In this document: piece after piece, positions 35,428 through 44,250 of the stretch
How positions within the stretch are numbered: the stretch's first letter is position 1
How the letters are laid out: the number at the start of each line of letters is the position of its first letter
Assembly (NCBI RefSeq): GCF_015461835.1
Contig: NZ_JACOPX010000019.1
Location: 62,001-126,000 of the forward strand
From: Pseudomonas neuropathica
GTDB taxonomy: Bacteria > Pseudomonadota > Gammaproteobacteria > Pseudomonadales > Pseudomonadaceae
DNA: 64,000 nucleotides
Direction: 5' to 3'
Position numbers and translations under genes: made by a program
The notes under the pieces: generated by a model
The model's input: only the letters and a program-made list of their open reading frames with translations
The model's database searches: none
Told to the model about the DNA's origin: nothing

Positions 35428-35446
35428 ATTGATTCTTTCGATCAAT
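35428..35446. promoter_or_regulatory. Palindromic operator candidate between the Lrp-type and ACT-like genes
   Basis: ATTGAT (35428-35433) and ATCAAT (35441-35446) form a perfect inverted repeat with a 7-base spacer, 30-48 bp before the regulator start. It is a likely autoregulatory site. Confidence 0.5.
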
Positions 35447-35524
35447 CGTCAATAACGACGATCATAGCCAAGAAATACCCGGCGTCGAATGTAAAAATTC
35501 CTCCAGAGATTTTGGAGACTCGCC

Positions 35525-35863
35525 ATGCCACACCTCGAAGCCGTGACCACCTCGCCTACCCGCGCCGACGTCTGGAACGTCAGCAACGCCCATTGCCTGG
35601 CGCAGTATCAGATCCTCGCCGAGGCCGAGCCGGATCTGCTGGTGCGGGTGCTCAACCTGTTCGCACTGCAGTTCCTCACGCCCGAGCAGGTCAATGTGCA
35701 GCGCATGGATGATCTGCTGTCGATCGACCTGGTCATGGGTGGCCTCAGTTGGCATCGCGCGCAAGTGATCGCGGAAAAACTTCGTAACCTGATCAGCGTC
35801 TGCTCGGTCAATCTGCAAAACGCCAACAGTGCTTGGGATGCCCCCGCGCAAGCCGCTGGCTGA
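35525..35863 (+). CDS. Small ACT-like domain protein, function unknown
   Basis: This 112-residue protein has TTTTGGAG before its ATG. Residues about 22-100 look like a single ACT domain of the acetolactate synthase small-subunit (IlvM) kind: AQYQILAEAEPDLLVRVLNLFALQ, then VNVQRMDDLLSIDLVMGG and IAEKLRNLISVCSVNL. No ilv gene is adjacent. Being divergent from an Lrp-type regulator, it may be an amino-acid-sensing partner or regulated subunit. The ACT call is by pattern only. Confidence 0.72.
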   Translation: MPHLEAVTTSPTRADVWNVSNAHCLAQYQILAEAEPDLLVRVLNLFALQFLTPEQVNVQRMDDLLSIDLVMGGLSWHRAQVIAEKLRNLISVCSVNLQNANSAWDAPAQAAG

Positions 35864-35955
35864 CAAATCCGGCAACGGCTTCATCGGGTAGTGGCCCAAC
35901 GGTCTGCGGGGCCGCGACTATCCTTTTGCGCACTGTCGCTCAAAAGGAAGCCCGC

Positions 35956-37740
35956 ATGTCCGTTCAACTTGCCACTCAGGACCGCTGGCTGGAACTCAAC
36001 GAGGTGCTGCGTGAACTGGTCGCCCAAGGCTTTATCGGCCAGGACGCGGCCGAGCAGGCGCTGAATGCCCGTCGTCGCCACGCCGTCCATGGCCAGATGC
36101 ATCCACTGGAATTCATCGCCAGCCAGCAACTGGACGACCTCAGCCGTCCGGGCAAACACCTCGACCTGGAAAGCCTGACCCTGTGGCTGGCGCAACAGGC
36201 CGGCCAGCCGTACTTGCGTATTGACCCGTTGAAGATCAACGTCGCCGCGATCACGCCGTTGATGTCCTATGCCTTTGCACAACGGCACAAGATTCTCGCC
36301 GTGGCGGTCGACCGCGATTCGGTGACCGTGGCCAGTGCCCAGCCTTATGTCACCGGCTGGGAGGCCGATCTCACCCACGTATTGAAGCTGCCGATCAAAC
36401 GGGTGGTGGCCAACCCGGCGGATATCCAGCGCTTCAGTGTCGAGTTCTTCCGCTTGGCCAAATCGGTCAGCGGCGCCAGCAATGCCGATCAGCAGAGCGG
36501 TAACCTCGGCAACTTCGAACAGCTGCTCAACCTCGGCGCCAGCGATCAGGAGCCGGATGCCAACGATGCGCACATCGTCAACATCGTCGATTGGCTGTTC
36601 CAGTACGCCTTCCAGCAGCGCGCCAGCGATATCCACATCGAGCCTCGGCGTGAACACGGCACGGTGCGCTTTCGCATCGACGGCGTGCTGCACAACGTCT
36701 ATCAATTCCCGCCGCAGGTGACCATGGCGATTGTCAGTCGTTTGAAAAGCCTCGGGCGGATGAATGTCGCCGAGAAGCGCAAACCCCAGGACGGCCGGGT
36801 CAAGACCAAGACCCCGGACGGCGGTGAAGTCGAACTGCGCCTTTCGACCCTGCCTACAGCGTTCGGCGAAAAGATGGTCATGCGGATTTTCGACCCGGAA
36901 GTGCTGCTCAAGGATTTCGACCAGTTGGGCTTCAGCGCCGATGACCTGCGCCGCTGGCAGGACATGACCCGCCAGCCCAACGGCATCATTCTGGTCACCG
37001 GGCCGACCGGTTCAGGCAAGACCACCACGCTGTACACCACACTGAAAAAACTGGCGACGCCGGAGGTCAACCTGTGCACCATCGAAGACCCGATCGAGAT
37101 GGTCGAGCCGGCGTTCAACCAGATGCAGGTGCAGCACAACATCGACTTGAGCTTCGCCGCCGGGGTGCGTGCGCTGATGCGGCAGGACCCGGACATCATC
37201 ATGATCGGCGAGATCCGTGACCTGGAAACCGCTGAAATGGCGATTCAGGCGGCGCTCACCGGGCACCTGGTCTTGTCGACGCTGCACACCAATGACGCCC
37301 CCAGCGCAATCAGCCGCCTGCTCGAGCTCGGCGTGCCGCACTACCTGATCAAAGCCACCGTGCTCGGCGTCATGGCCCAGCGTCTGGTGCGCACCCTGTG
37401 CCCCCACTGCAAAGCGCCGCTAACGCTGGAAGAAGAGGATTGGCAAACCCTGACCCGCCCGTGGCAAGCGCCGCTACCGGGCAACGCACAACGCGCCATC
37501 GGTTGCGTGGAATGCCGCGATACCGGCTATCGAGGCCGCGCCGGGGTCTACGAAATCATGCAACTGAGCGACAGCCTCAAGGCGTTCATCACCCCGGACG
37601 CCGACCTCACCGCGATTCGCCGGCAGGCATTCAAGGAAGGCATGCGCAGTTTGCGGCTGTCCGGGGCACAGAAAGTCGCGGCGGGGCTGACGACGGTGGA
37701 AGAAGTGCTGCGGGTGACGCCGCAAAGCGAGCAGAAATAA
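35956..37740 (+). CDS. GspE/PulE/PilB-type secretion ATPase (stand-alone)
   Basis: This 594-residue hexameric-ATPase-type protein starts at ATG 35956 with AAAGGAAG upstream. A GspE N-terminal domain (residues about 15-190) precedes the ATPase core: Walker A GPTGSGKTTT near 349-357, an Asp box (TIEDPIEMVE), Walker B-type DIIMIGEIRD and a His box (GHLVLSTLHTNDAP). A tetracysteine zinc site follows (CPHC near 482-485, CVEC near 517-520). No other type II secretion or pilus genes adjoin it. It matches PAO1 PA5210 by position; its partner machinery is unknown. Confidence 0.9.
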   Translation: MSVQLATQDRWLELNEVLRELVAQGFIGQDAAEQALNARRRHAVHGQMHPLEFIASQQLDDLSRPGKHLDLESLTLWLAQQAGQPYLRIDPLKINVAAITPLMSYAFAQRHKILAVAVDRDSVTVASAQPYVTGWEADLTHVLKLPIKRVVANPADIQRFSVEFFRLAKSVSGASNADQQSGNLGNFEQLLNLGASDQEPDANDAHIVNIVDWLFQYAFQQRASDIHIEPRREHGTVRFRIDGVLHNVYQFPPQVTMAIVSRLKSLGRMNVAEKRKPQDGRVKTKTPDGGEVELRLSTLPTAFGEKMVMRIFDPEVLLKDFDQLGFSADDLRRWQDMTRQPNGIILVTGPTGSGKTTTLYTTLKKLATPEVNLCTIEDPIEMVEPAFNQMQVQHNIDLSFAAGVRALMRQDPDIIMIGEIRDLETAEMAIQAALTGHLVLSTLHTNDAPSAISRLLELGVPHYLIKATVLGVMAQRLVRTLCPHCKAPLTLEEEDWQTLTRPWQAPLPGNAQRAIGCVECRDTGYRGRAGVYEIMQLSDSLKAFITPDADLTAIRRQAFKEGMRSLRLSGAQKVAAGLTTVEEVLRVTPQSEQK

Positions 37741-37809
37741 GCCGCCACGGAACCGGATCGGGGAAATGGCGATCCAAGGCCCTAGTTAACCCCCAGGAGT
37801 CATCTCATC

Positions 37810-38127
37810 ATGCGTCTCAAACTTGCTGTCGCCACTCTGGCCTTGCTATCCCTTCCCGTTGGTTCGGCCATGGCGGACAGCTTTTGGCGTAACGTCATCT
37901 CGTCCGGTGCCACTACCGGTTCGACCTACCTGACCTTCAAGGATCACAAGCTGATCATCGCCGCGCAGGACGATGCCGGCAGCTTCGTTGCCAGTGATGG
38001 CGGCATTCGCGGGCCGTATCTGGAAGCGGCGATGCAGAAAGTCCGCGCCGACAATCCAGGCCTGCAGGCGACCGATATGGAATTGGCGAATGCGATCCTG
38101 GCGAAAAACGCCGTGGCTTCGGAGTAA
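37810..38127 (+). CDS. DUF2388 small exported protein
   Basis: This 105-residue protein has a signal peptide (MRLKLAVATLALLSLPVGSAMA) and a mature domain with the DUF2388 pattern: DSFWRNVISSGATTGSTYLTFKDHKLI, a DDAGSFVASDGGIRGPYLEAA core and a helical tail. The family is common in pseudomonads; function unknown. CCAGGAG precedes the start. It is followed by a good terminator. Confidence 0.88.
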   Translation: MRLKLAVATLALLSLPVGSAMADSFWRNVISSGATTGSTYLTFKDHKLIIAAQDDAGSFVASDGGIRGPYLEAAMQKVRADNPGLQATDMELANAILAKNAVASE

Positions 38128-38144
38128 GCCTTTCGCACACCAAG

Positions 38145-38172
38145 ATGCCGCTCAACAGAGCGGCATTTTTTT
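38145..38172 (+). terminator. Intrinsic terminator after the DUF2388 gene
   Basis: ATGCCGCT pairs with AGCGGCAT around CAACAG and is followed by seven T. Confidence 0.93.
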
Positions 38173-38201
38173 GCCCGGATTTCAGACTTACCACAATCCC
38201 T

Positions 38202-38291
38202 TGTAGGAGTGAGCCTGCTCGCGATAGCGGTGAATCAGTCACCGGAGAATTTGCCTGATACACCGCTATCGCGAGCAGGCTCACTCCTACA
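38202..38291. repeat. REP doublet, family B (copy 3)
   Basis: Inverted copies of TGTAGGAGTGAGCCTGCTCG extending through CGATAGCGGTG lie at the two ends, between the convergent DUF2388 and gcvP genes. Confidence 0.92.
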
Positions 38292-38314
38292 GGGGAACTG
38301 TGTGAACCTACATG

Positions 38315-41188
38315 TCAGCGGTAATCATCCACCGGGACGCAGGCGCAGAACAGGTTTCGGTCACCGTAAACGTTATCCACTCGATTCACCGCCGGCCAAT
38401 ACTTGTGTGCCTTGGTGTGCGCATCCGGGGTGATGCCCTGCTCGATGCTGTACGGCCGTTCCCACACCCCGGTGACATCCGCCAGGGTATGCGGCGCCCG
38501 TTTCAACGGGTTGTCCTCGGCCGGCCAGTTGCCGTTTTGCACTTCGGTGATTTCTGCACGAATGCTCAGCATCGCACCGATAAAACGATCCAGTTCAGCT
38601 TTGGATTCACTCTCGGTCGGCTCGACCATCAATGTGCCTGGCACCGGGAAGGACATGGTCGGCGCATGGAAGCCGTAATCCATCAGGCGCTTGGCGACGT
38701 CTTCTTCGCTGATCCCGGTCAGCGCCTTCAAGGGCCGCAAATCCAGAATGCATTCGTGTGCCACTCGCCCGTTGCGCCCGGTGTACAACACCGGGAACGC
38801 GCCGGATAAATGCTGCGCCAGATAGTTCGCCGCCAGAATCGCCACCTCGCTGGCGTCCGCCAATTGCGGCCCCATCATGGCGATGTACATCCAACTGATC
38901 GGCAGAATGCTCGCGCTGCCCCAGGGCGCCGCGCTGACCGCGCCGTTCTGCGCCAGTGGCCCGTCGATCGGCACCACTGGATGATTGGCGACGAACGGCG
39001 CCAGATGCGCACGAATACCGATCGGCCCCATGCCCGGGCCGCCACCGCCGTGTGGGATGCAGAAGGTCTTGTGCAAATTCATGTGCGACACGTCGGCGCC
39101 AATGTCCGCCGGCCGCGCCAGCCCGACCTGCGCATTGAGGTTGGCGCCGTCCATGTACACCTGACCGCCGTGTTTGTGGATAACTTCGCAGATCTCGCTG
39201 ATGCCCTCCTCGTACACACCATGGGTCGACGGATAAGTCGCCATCAGGCACGACAACTTATCCCCAGCCTCGGCGGCTTTCGCTTGCAGATCCTCAAGAT
39301 CGACGTTGCCCGCTTCATCGCACTCGACGATTACCACACGCATCCCGGCCATTTGCGCCGAAGCCGGGTTGGTGCCATGGGCCGAGGACGGAATCAGGCA
39401 GATCTCCCGCGCTCCCTGCTGACGGCTCTCGTGGTATTTGCGGATCGCCAGCAGCCCGGCGTACTCGCCCTGAGCGCCAGAGTTGGGCTGCATGCAGATC
39501 GCATCGAACCCGGTGATTGCGCACAACCAGCGCTCCAGCTCCGCGATCATCAGCGTATAACCGACCGCCTGCTCACGCGGCACGAACGGATGCAGGTTGG
39601 CGAATTGCGGCCAGGTAATCGGGATCATTTCGCTGGTGGCGTTGAGTTTCATGGTGCAGGAGCCCAGCGGGATCATCGACTGATTGAGCGCCAGATCCTT
39701 GCTTTCCAGTTGTTTGAGATAGCGCAGCATCTCGGTTTCGCTGTGATGGGCGTTGAACACCGGGTGGCGCAAGTACGGTGTGTTGCGCTGGAGGTTGTCG
39801 GGGATGCCCGAACTTAGGGGCTCCGCGTCAAGTTCATCGACGTTCAACCCATGATCGGCGCCAAGCAGGACATCGAACAGCTTGGCCACGGTACTCTCAT
39901 CGCAGGTCTCATCGAGACTCAGCCCGACCCGACCGCGCCCGAGAATCCGCAGATTGATCTGTGCGGCTTGAGCGCTTTCGATGATCGCCGTTTGCGCACC
40001 GCCGACGTCCAGCGTCAGTGTGTCGAAGAACTGCGCATTGACCCGACTGATTCCTTTGCGCTCAAGCCCTGCGGCCAGAATGCAGGTCAGCCGATGCACG
40101 CGCTGGGCGATATGTTTCAGGCCTTCCGGCCCGTGATACACCGCGTAGAAGCTGGCGATGTTGGCCAGCAACACCTGAGCCGTGCAGATGTTCGAGTTGG
40201 CCTTCTCGCGGCGGATATGTTGTTCGCGCGTTTGCAACGCCATGCGCAACGCAACGTTGCCCCGGGCATCTTTCGACACGCCGATGATCCGCCCCGGAAT
40301 CGCCCGTTTGTATTCCTCGCGACTGGCAAAGAACGCCGCGTGCGGGCCGCCATAACCCATCGGCACACCGAAACGTTGCGATGAGCCGAACACCACATCG
40401 GCGCCCAACTCACCCGGCGGCGTCAGCAACAGCAAACTCAGCAGGTCCGTGGCGACGCAGGCCAGCGCTTGCTGCGCATGCAAATGGTCGATCAGCGGGC
40501 GCAGGTCACGCACCTCGCCATGGGTGTCGGGATATTGCAGCAGCGCACCGAACACTTGGTGCTGTTTGAGATTATCCACAGCATCGACGATCAATTCGAA
40601 GCCGAAACCTTCGGCGCGGGTCTGCACCACCGAAATGGTTTGTGGATGACAGTTCTCATCAATGAAGAACAGATGGCTCTTCGATTTGGCTACGCGTTTG
40701 GCCAACGCCATGGCTTCCGCCGCCGCCGTGGCCTCATCGAGCAAAGACGCGTTGGCCAGTTCCAGACCGGTGAGGTCGATGGTCAGTTGCTGGAAGTTCA
40801 GCAACGCTTCGAGCCGGCCCTGGGCGATCTCCGGTTGATACGGGGTGTACGCGGTGTACCAGCCGGGATTTTCCAGGACGTTGCGCAAGATGACCGTGGG
40901 CGTGAGGGTGCCGTGATAGCCCATGCCGATCAGGCTGGTCCAGACCTGATTCTGCTCGGCGTAACCGCGCAGTCTGGCCAGCGCCGCTTGTTCGTCGAGG
41001 GCCGGCGGCAGATCCAGTGCGCGGTTAAGGCGGATGGCCGGCGGTACAGTCTGTTCGATCAGTTCGACCCGGCTGCCGAGGCCGAGGCTGTCGAGCATCG
41101 CCTGTTGTTCGGCAGCATCGGGGCCGAGGTGACGGCGCAAAAAAGCGTCGGGGTCGCGTAACTGGCTCAGGGACGGCAACTGGGACAT
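38315..41188 (-). CDS. gcvP: Glycine dehydrogenase (decarboxylating), P protein
   Basis: This 957-residue PLP enzyme decarboxylates glycine and passes the aminomethyl group to the lipoyl arm of GcvH. It has the full homodimeric P-protein length with two aspartate-aminotransferase-like halves. The PLP lysine is in VSHMNLHKTFCIPHGGGGPG in the second half; the glycine-rich loop and YPSTHGVYE are also conserved. The N-terminus FLRRHLGPDAAEQQAML is typical. It is separated from gcvH and gcvT by an oppositely oriented aminotransferase gene and so needs its own promoter. Confidence 0.97.
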   Translation of the reverse strand: MSQLPSLSQLRDPDAFLRRHLGPDAAEQQAMLDSLGLGSRVELIEQTVPPAIRLNRALDLPPALDEQAALARLRGYAEQNQVWTSLIGMGYHGTLTPTVILRNVLENPGWYTAYTPYQPEIAQGRLEALLNFQQLTIDLTGLELANASLLDEATAAAEAMALAKRVAKSKSHLFFIDENCHPQTISVVQTRAEGFGFELIVDAVDNLKQHQVFGALLQYPDTHGEVRDLRPLIDHLHAQQALACVATDLLSLLLLTPPGELGADVVFGSSQRFGVPMGYGGPHAAFFASREEYKRAIPGRIIGVSKDARGNVALRMALQTREQHIRREKANSNICTAQVLLANIASFYAVYHGPEGLKHIAQRVHRLTCILAAGLERKGISRVNAQFFDTLTLDVGGAQTAIIESAQAAQINLRILGRGRVGLSLDETCDESTVAKLFDVLLGADHGLNVDELDAEPLSSGIPDNLQRNTPYLRHPVFNAHHSETEMLRYLKQLESKDLALNQSMIPLGSCTMKLNATSEMIPITWPQFANLHPFVPREQAVGYTLMIAELERWLCAITGFDAICMQPNSGAQGEYAGLLAIRKYHESRQQGAREICLIPSSAHGTNPASAQMAGMRVVIVECDEAGNVDLEDLQAKAAEAGDKLSCLMATYPSTHGVYEEGISEICEVIHKHGGQVYMDGANLNAQVGLARPADIGADVSHMNLHKTFCIPHGGGGPGMGPIGIRAHLAPFVANHPVVPIDGPLAQNGAVSAAPWGSASILPISWMYIAMMGPQLADASEVAILAANYLAQHLSGAFPVLYTGRNGRVAHECILDLRPLKALTGISEEDVAKRLMDYGFHAPTMSFPVPGTLMVEPTESESKAELDRFIGAMLSIRAEITEVQNGNWPAEDNPLKRAPHTLADVTGVWERPYSIEQGITPDAHTKAHKYWPAVNRVDNVYGDRNLFCACVPVDDYR

Positions 41189-41344
41189 GACGGGCTCTCT
41201 CTTGGCTGGCGCTCGGCGTCAATGCAACACGGTCAAACCAGCATAGCAGTCGATATCGTCGCGCACGGCTTGGCGGCCGAGGGCGTTCCGGGCCATGCTG
41301 TGGCGCCTGCGTCAGGCGTTCAACTCGCGGATGATCAAAGCCTC

Positions 41345-42484
41345 ATGAGCACACTGCCGTTTCTGCCGTTTTCCAAACCTGTCATCGACGAGGCGACGAT
41401 TGCCGCTGTGGGCGAAGTCTTGCGCTCCGGCTGGATCACCAGCGGGCCGAAGGTTCAGGCCTTCGAAGCACAGTTGTCGGAATATTTTGGCGGGCGCCCG
41501 GTGCGCACCTTCAATTCCGGTACCTGCACCATGGAAATCGCCTTGCGCATCGCCGGCATCGGGCCCGGAGACGAAGTGATTACCACGCCGATTTCCTGGG
41601 TGGCCACAGCCAACGTGATCCTTGAAGTCGGCGCCACACCCGTGTTTGCCGACATCGATCCGCAGACCCGCAATATCGACCTGGACCAACTGGAAGCGGC
41701 CATTACCCCACGCACCAAAGCAGTGATTCCGGTGTACCTCGCCGGTCTGCCCGTAGACATGGATCGCCTGTACGCCATCGCGCGCAAACACAATCTGCGC
41801 ATCGTCGAAGACGCCGCCCAAGCGCTGGGCTCGAGCTGGAACGGCCAGCGCATCGGCGCCACCGGTGACTTCGTGTCGTTCAGTTTTCAGGCGAACAAGA
41901 ACGTCACTTGCGCCGAGGGGGGTTGTCTGGTGCTGAACACACCTGAGGAAGCGCGGCTAGCGGAGAAGTACCGCTTGCAGGGCGTAACCCGCAACGGTTT
42001 CGATGGCCTGGACGTCGATGTGCTGGGCGGCAAGTTCAACATGACTGATGTTGCGGCCACCATCGGTCTTGGGCAGTTCGCGCATATCCAGAGCCTGACC
42101 GCTCATCGACGCGAACTGGCTCGCCATTACTTCAGATGTTTTGGTGATGACTTCGAAGCCGTTTATGGCGCACAACTCCCGCCGGCGGACTTCAGCAACA
42201 GCAACTGGCACCTGTTCCAACTGGTACTGCCGGAGCGCAAGGACGGCTTGCCTGCGCGGGCGACGTTCATGGAGCAGATGCAGGCGCATGGTATCGGCAT
42301 CGGCTATCACTATCCGCCGATTCACTTGCTGAGTTTGTACCGCGAGCGCGGTTTCAAAGAGGGGATGTTGCCGGTGGCCGAGCGTGTCGGTCGGCTGATC
42401 GTGTCACTGCCGATGTTCACTGCGATGAGCAAAGAGGATGTCGAGCGTTCGGTAGCGGCCGTAAAAGCAGTCCTGCAGCCATAA
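41345..42484 (+). CDS. DegT/DnrJ/EryC1/StrS-type PLP aminotransferase (ArnB-like)
   Basis: This 379-residue sugar-aminotransferase-type protein starts at ATG 41345; upstream in-frame codons are not conserved in style. It opens LPFSKPVIDEATIAAVGEVLRSGWITSGP, as in ArnB. The PLP lysine is K185 in SFSFQANKNVTCAEGGC, and the VEDAAQALGSSW and PVYLAGLPVDMD motifs are present. Such enzymes aminate 4-keto nucleotide sugars for lipid A or surface glycans. No other arn or glycan gene is adjacent: it sits alone between gcvP and gcvH. The substrate is unknown. Confidence 0.88.
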   Translation: MSTLPFLPFSKPVIDEATIAAVGEVLRSGWITSGPKVQAFEAQLSEYFGGRPVRTFNSGTCTMEIALRIAGIGPGDEVITTPISWVATANVILEVGATPVFADIDPQTRNIDLDQLEAAITPRTKAVIPVYLAGLPVDMDRLYAIARKHNLRIVEDAAQALGSSWNGQRIGATGDFVSFSFQANKNVTCAEGGCLVLNTPEEARLAEKYRLQGVTRNGFDGLDVDVLGGKFNMTDVAATIGLGQFAHIQSLTAHRRELARHYFRCFGDDFEAVYGAQLPPADFSNSNWHLFQLVLPERKDGLPARATFMEQMQAHGIGIGYHYPPIHLLSLYRERGFKEGMLPVAERVGRLIVSLPMFTAMSKEDVERSVAAVKAVLQP

Positions 42485-42490
42485 CCATCC

Positions 42491-42569
42491 TGTAGGAGCC
42501 GCCGAAGGCTGCGATCTTTTGATTTTGTCTTTGAAGATCAAAAGATCGCAACCTTCGGCAGCTCCTACA
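42491..42569. repeat. Palindromic doublet, family C (copy 4)
   Basis: TGTAGGAGCCGCCGAAGGCT...GATCTTTTGAT and its inverse form a long hairpin between the convergent aminotransferase gene and gcvH. Confidence 0.9.
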
Positions 42570-42577
42570 CGGAAGCG

Positions 42578-42961
42578 TTATTCGCCGATGGCAGCCTTGT
42601 AGGCAGCAGCGTCGAGCAGCTTGTCCAGCTCAGCCTTGTCGCTTGGCTTGATCTTGAAGATCCACGCGCCGTACGGGTCAGAGTTCAGCAGTTCAGGCGA
42701 ACCGCCCAGTTCTTCATTGATGGCAATCACTTCACCGCCAATCGGGGCGTAGATGTCGGAAGCGGCTTTCACCGACTCAACCACACCGGATTGATCACCG
42801 GCAGTGAAGACCTTGCCCACTTCAGTCAACTCGACGAACACCACATCGCCCAGCGCTTCCTGCGCGTGATCGCTGATGCCCACGGTGACGGTGCCGTCGG
42901 CTTCCAGACGTGCCCATTCATGACTTTCGGCAAAACGCAGTTCAGCGGGAATATTGCTCAT
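42578..42961 (-). CDS. gcvH: Glycine cleavage system H protein
   Basis: This 127-residue lipoyl carrier shuttles the aminomethyl group between GcvP and GcvT. The lipoylated lysine is K65 in GVVESVKAASDIYAP. The N-terminal SHEWARLEADGTVTVGISDHAQEALGDVVFVELP-type stretch is standard. It follows gcvT by 50 bp on the same strand and is probably co-transcribed with it. Confidence 0.97.
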   Translation of the reverse strand: MSNIPAELRFAESHEWARLEADGTVTVGISDHAQEALGDVVFVELTEVGKVFTAGDQSGVVESVKAASDIYAPIGGEVIAINEELGGSPELLNSDPYGAWIFKIKPSDKAELDKLLDAAAYKAAIGE

Positions 42962-43011
42962 CTTCGGTGTCCTCAGGAATTGGGTCAGCGGTCATGCCCG
43001 CCGGAAAAAGG

Positions 43012-44094
43012 TTAGATCAAAGTTTTGCCATGGCGTACGAAGGTCGGTTTGACCACCCGTACCGGGTACCACTTGCCACGGATTTCCACTTCGGCGCGGT
43101 CGGCGGTTGCCATCGGAACGCGCGCCAGGGCAATCGATTTGCTCAGCGTAGGAGAGAAACTACCACTGGTGATCTCCCCTTCGCCAACATCGGCGATGCG
43201 AACCACTTGATGAGCGCGCAAAACACCACGTTCTTCCAGGACCAGACCAACCAGTTTGTGCGCAATGCCGGCAGCTTTTTCCGCCTCCAGCGCAGCACGG
43301 CCGATGAATTGGCGGGTGGCCGGTTCCCAGGCAATGCTCCAGGCCATGTTCGAGGCCAGTGGCGAAACGTCTTGGTGAATGTCCTGACCGTAGAGGTTCA
43401 TCCCGGCTTCAACCCGCAGGGTATCGCGGGCACCGAGGCCGATCGGGGAAATGCCGGCACCGACCAGATCGTTGAAGAACCCCGGCGCCTGATTGGCCGG
43501 CAGGCAGATTTCCAGCCCATCTTCACCGGTATAACCGGTACGCGCGATGAACCAGTCACCGTCGGTATAGCCTTCGAAGGGTTTGAGGTGCTGGATCAGT
43601 GTGGCGCGAGACTGGGTCACCAGTTCGGCAATCTTGTGCCGGGCCTGTGGGCCTTGGATGGCGAGCATCGCCAGCTCGGAGCGCTCGTGCAGTTGCACGT
43701 CGTAATCGCCGCGCTGCGCGTTCATCCAGGCCAGATCCTGATCGCGGGTCGAAGCGTTGAACACCAGTCGATAAGCGTCGTCGAGGCGGTAGACGATCAT
43801 GTCATCGACGATGCCGCCACGCTCGTTGAGCATGGTGCTGTACAACGCACGGCCAGGGCGGTGCAGGCGGTCGACATCATTGGCGAGCAAATGCTGCAGC
43901 CAGGCCTTGGCCTGGGTGCCGGTGACATCGATCACGGTCATGTGGGAAACATCGAACACCCCGCAATCGCGGCGCACTTCGTGATGCTCCTCGACCTGCG
44001 AGCCGTAATGCAGTGGCATGTCCCAACCGCCAAAATCGACCATCTTCGCGCCGAGGGCGAGATGCAGGTCATACAGAGGCGTACGCTGTCCCAT
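43012..44094 (-). CDS. gcvT: Glycine cleavage system T protein (aminomethyltransferase)
   Basis: This 360-residue tetrahydrofolate-dependent enzyme releases ammonia from the aminomethyl-lipoyl arm of GcvH and forms methylene-THF. Motifs include MVDFGGWDMPLHYGSQVEEHHEVRRDCGVFDVSHM near the N-terminus, GGIVDDMIVYRL, FIARTGYTGEDGLEICLP and DTLRVEAGMNLYGQD. First gene of the gcvTH unit. A TACAAT box at 44222-44227 (minus strand) lies about 130 bp upstream. I found no glycine riboswitch pattern in the leader. Confidence 0.96.
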   Translation of the reverse strand: MGQRTPLYDLHLALGAKMVDFGGWDMPLHYGSQVEEHHEVRRDCGVFDVSHMTVIDVTGTQAKAWLQHLLANDVDRLHRPGRALYSTMLNERGGIVDDMIVYRLDDAYRLVFNASTRDQDLAWMNAQRGDYDVQLHERSELAMLAIQGPQARHKIAELVTQSRATLIQHLKPFEGYTDGDWFIARTGYTGEDGLEICLPANQAPGFFNDLVGAGISPIGLGARDTLRVEAGMNLYGQDIHQDVSPLASNMAWSIAWEPATRQFIGRAALEAEKAAGIAHKLVGLVLEERGVLRAHQVVRIADVGEGEITSGSFSPTLSKSIALARVPMATADRAEVEIRGKWYPVRVVKPTFVRHGKTLI

Positions 44095-44221
44095 GGGTTT
44101 CTCCTTCCGGGCGTGGCGAAGGTGCGGACAGCCGCTGTACGGGATGAAAGCCGCGAAATAGAAGGCTTTCAGCCGATTTCAGCGAACGGGTCTGTCAGAC
44201 GAACCGCACCGAATGCCGCGC

Positions 44222-44227
44222 ATTGTA
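44222..44227 (-). promoter_or_regulatory. Possible -10 box for gcvT
   Basis: The minus strand reads TACAAT, a close match to the sigma-70 -10 consensus. The -35 position is weak, so this is a candidate only. Confidence 0.35.
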
Positions 44228-44250
44228 GCCGCATGATTCAGGACTGACGA

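Noticed and set aside
44095..44250. Glycine riboswitch upstream of gcvT
   Set aside because: I looked for the paired conserved cores and saw no convincing match in this 156-bp leader; only a -10-like box is present.
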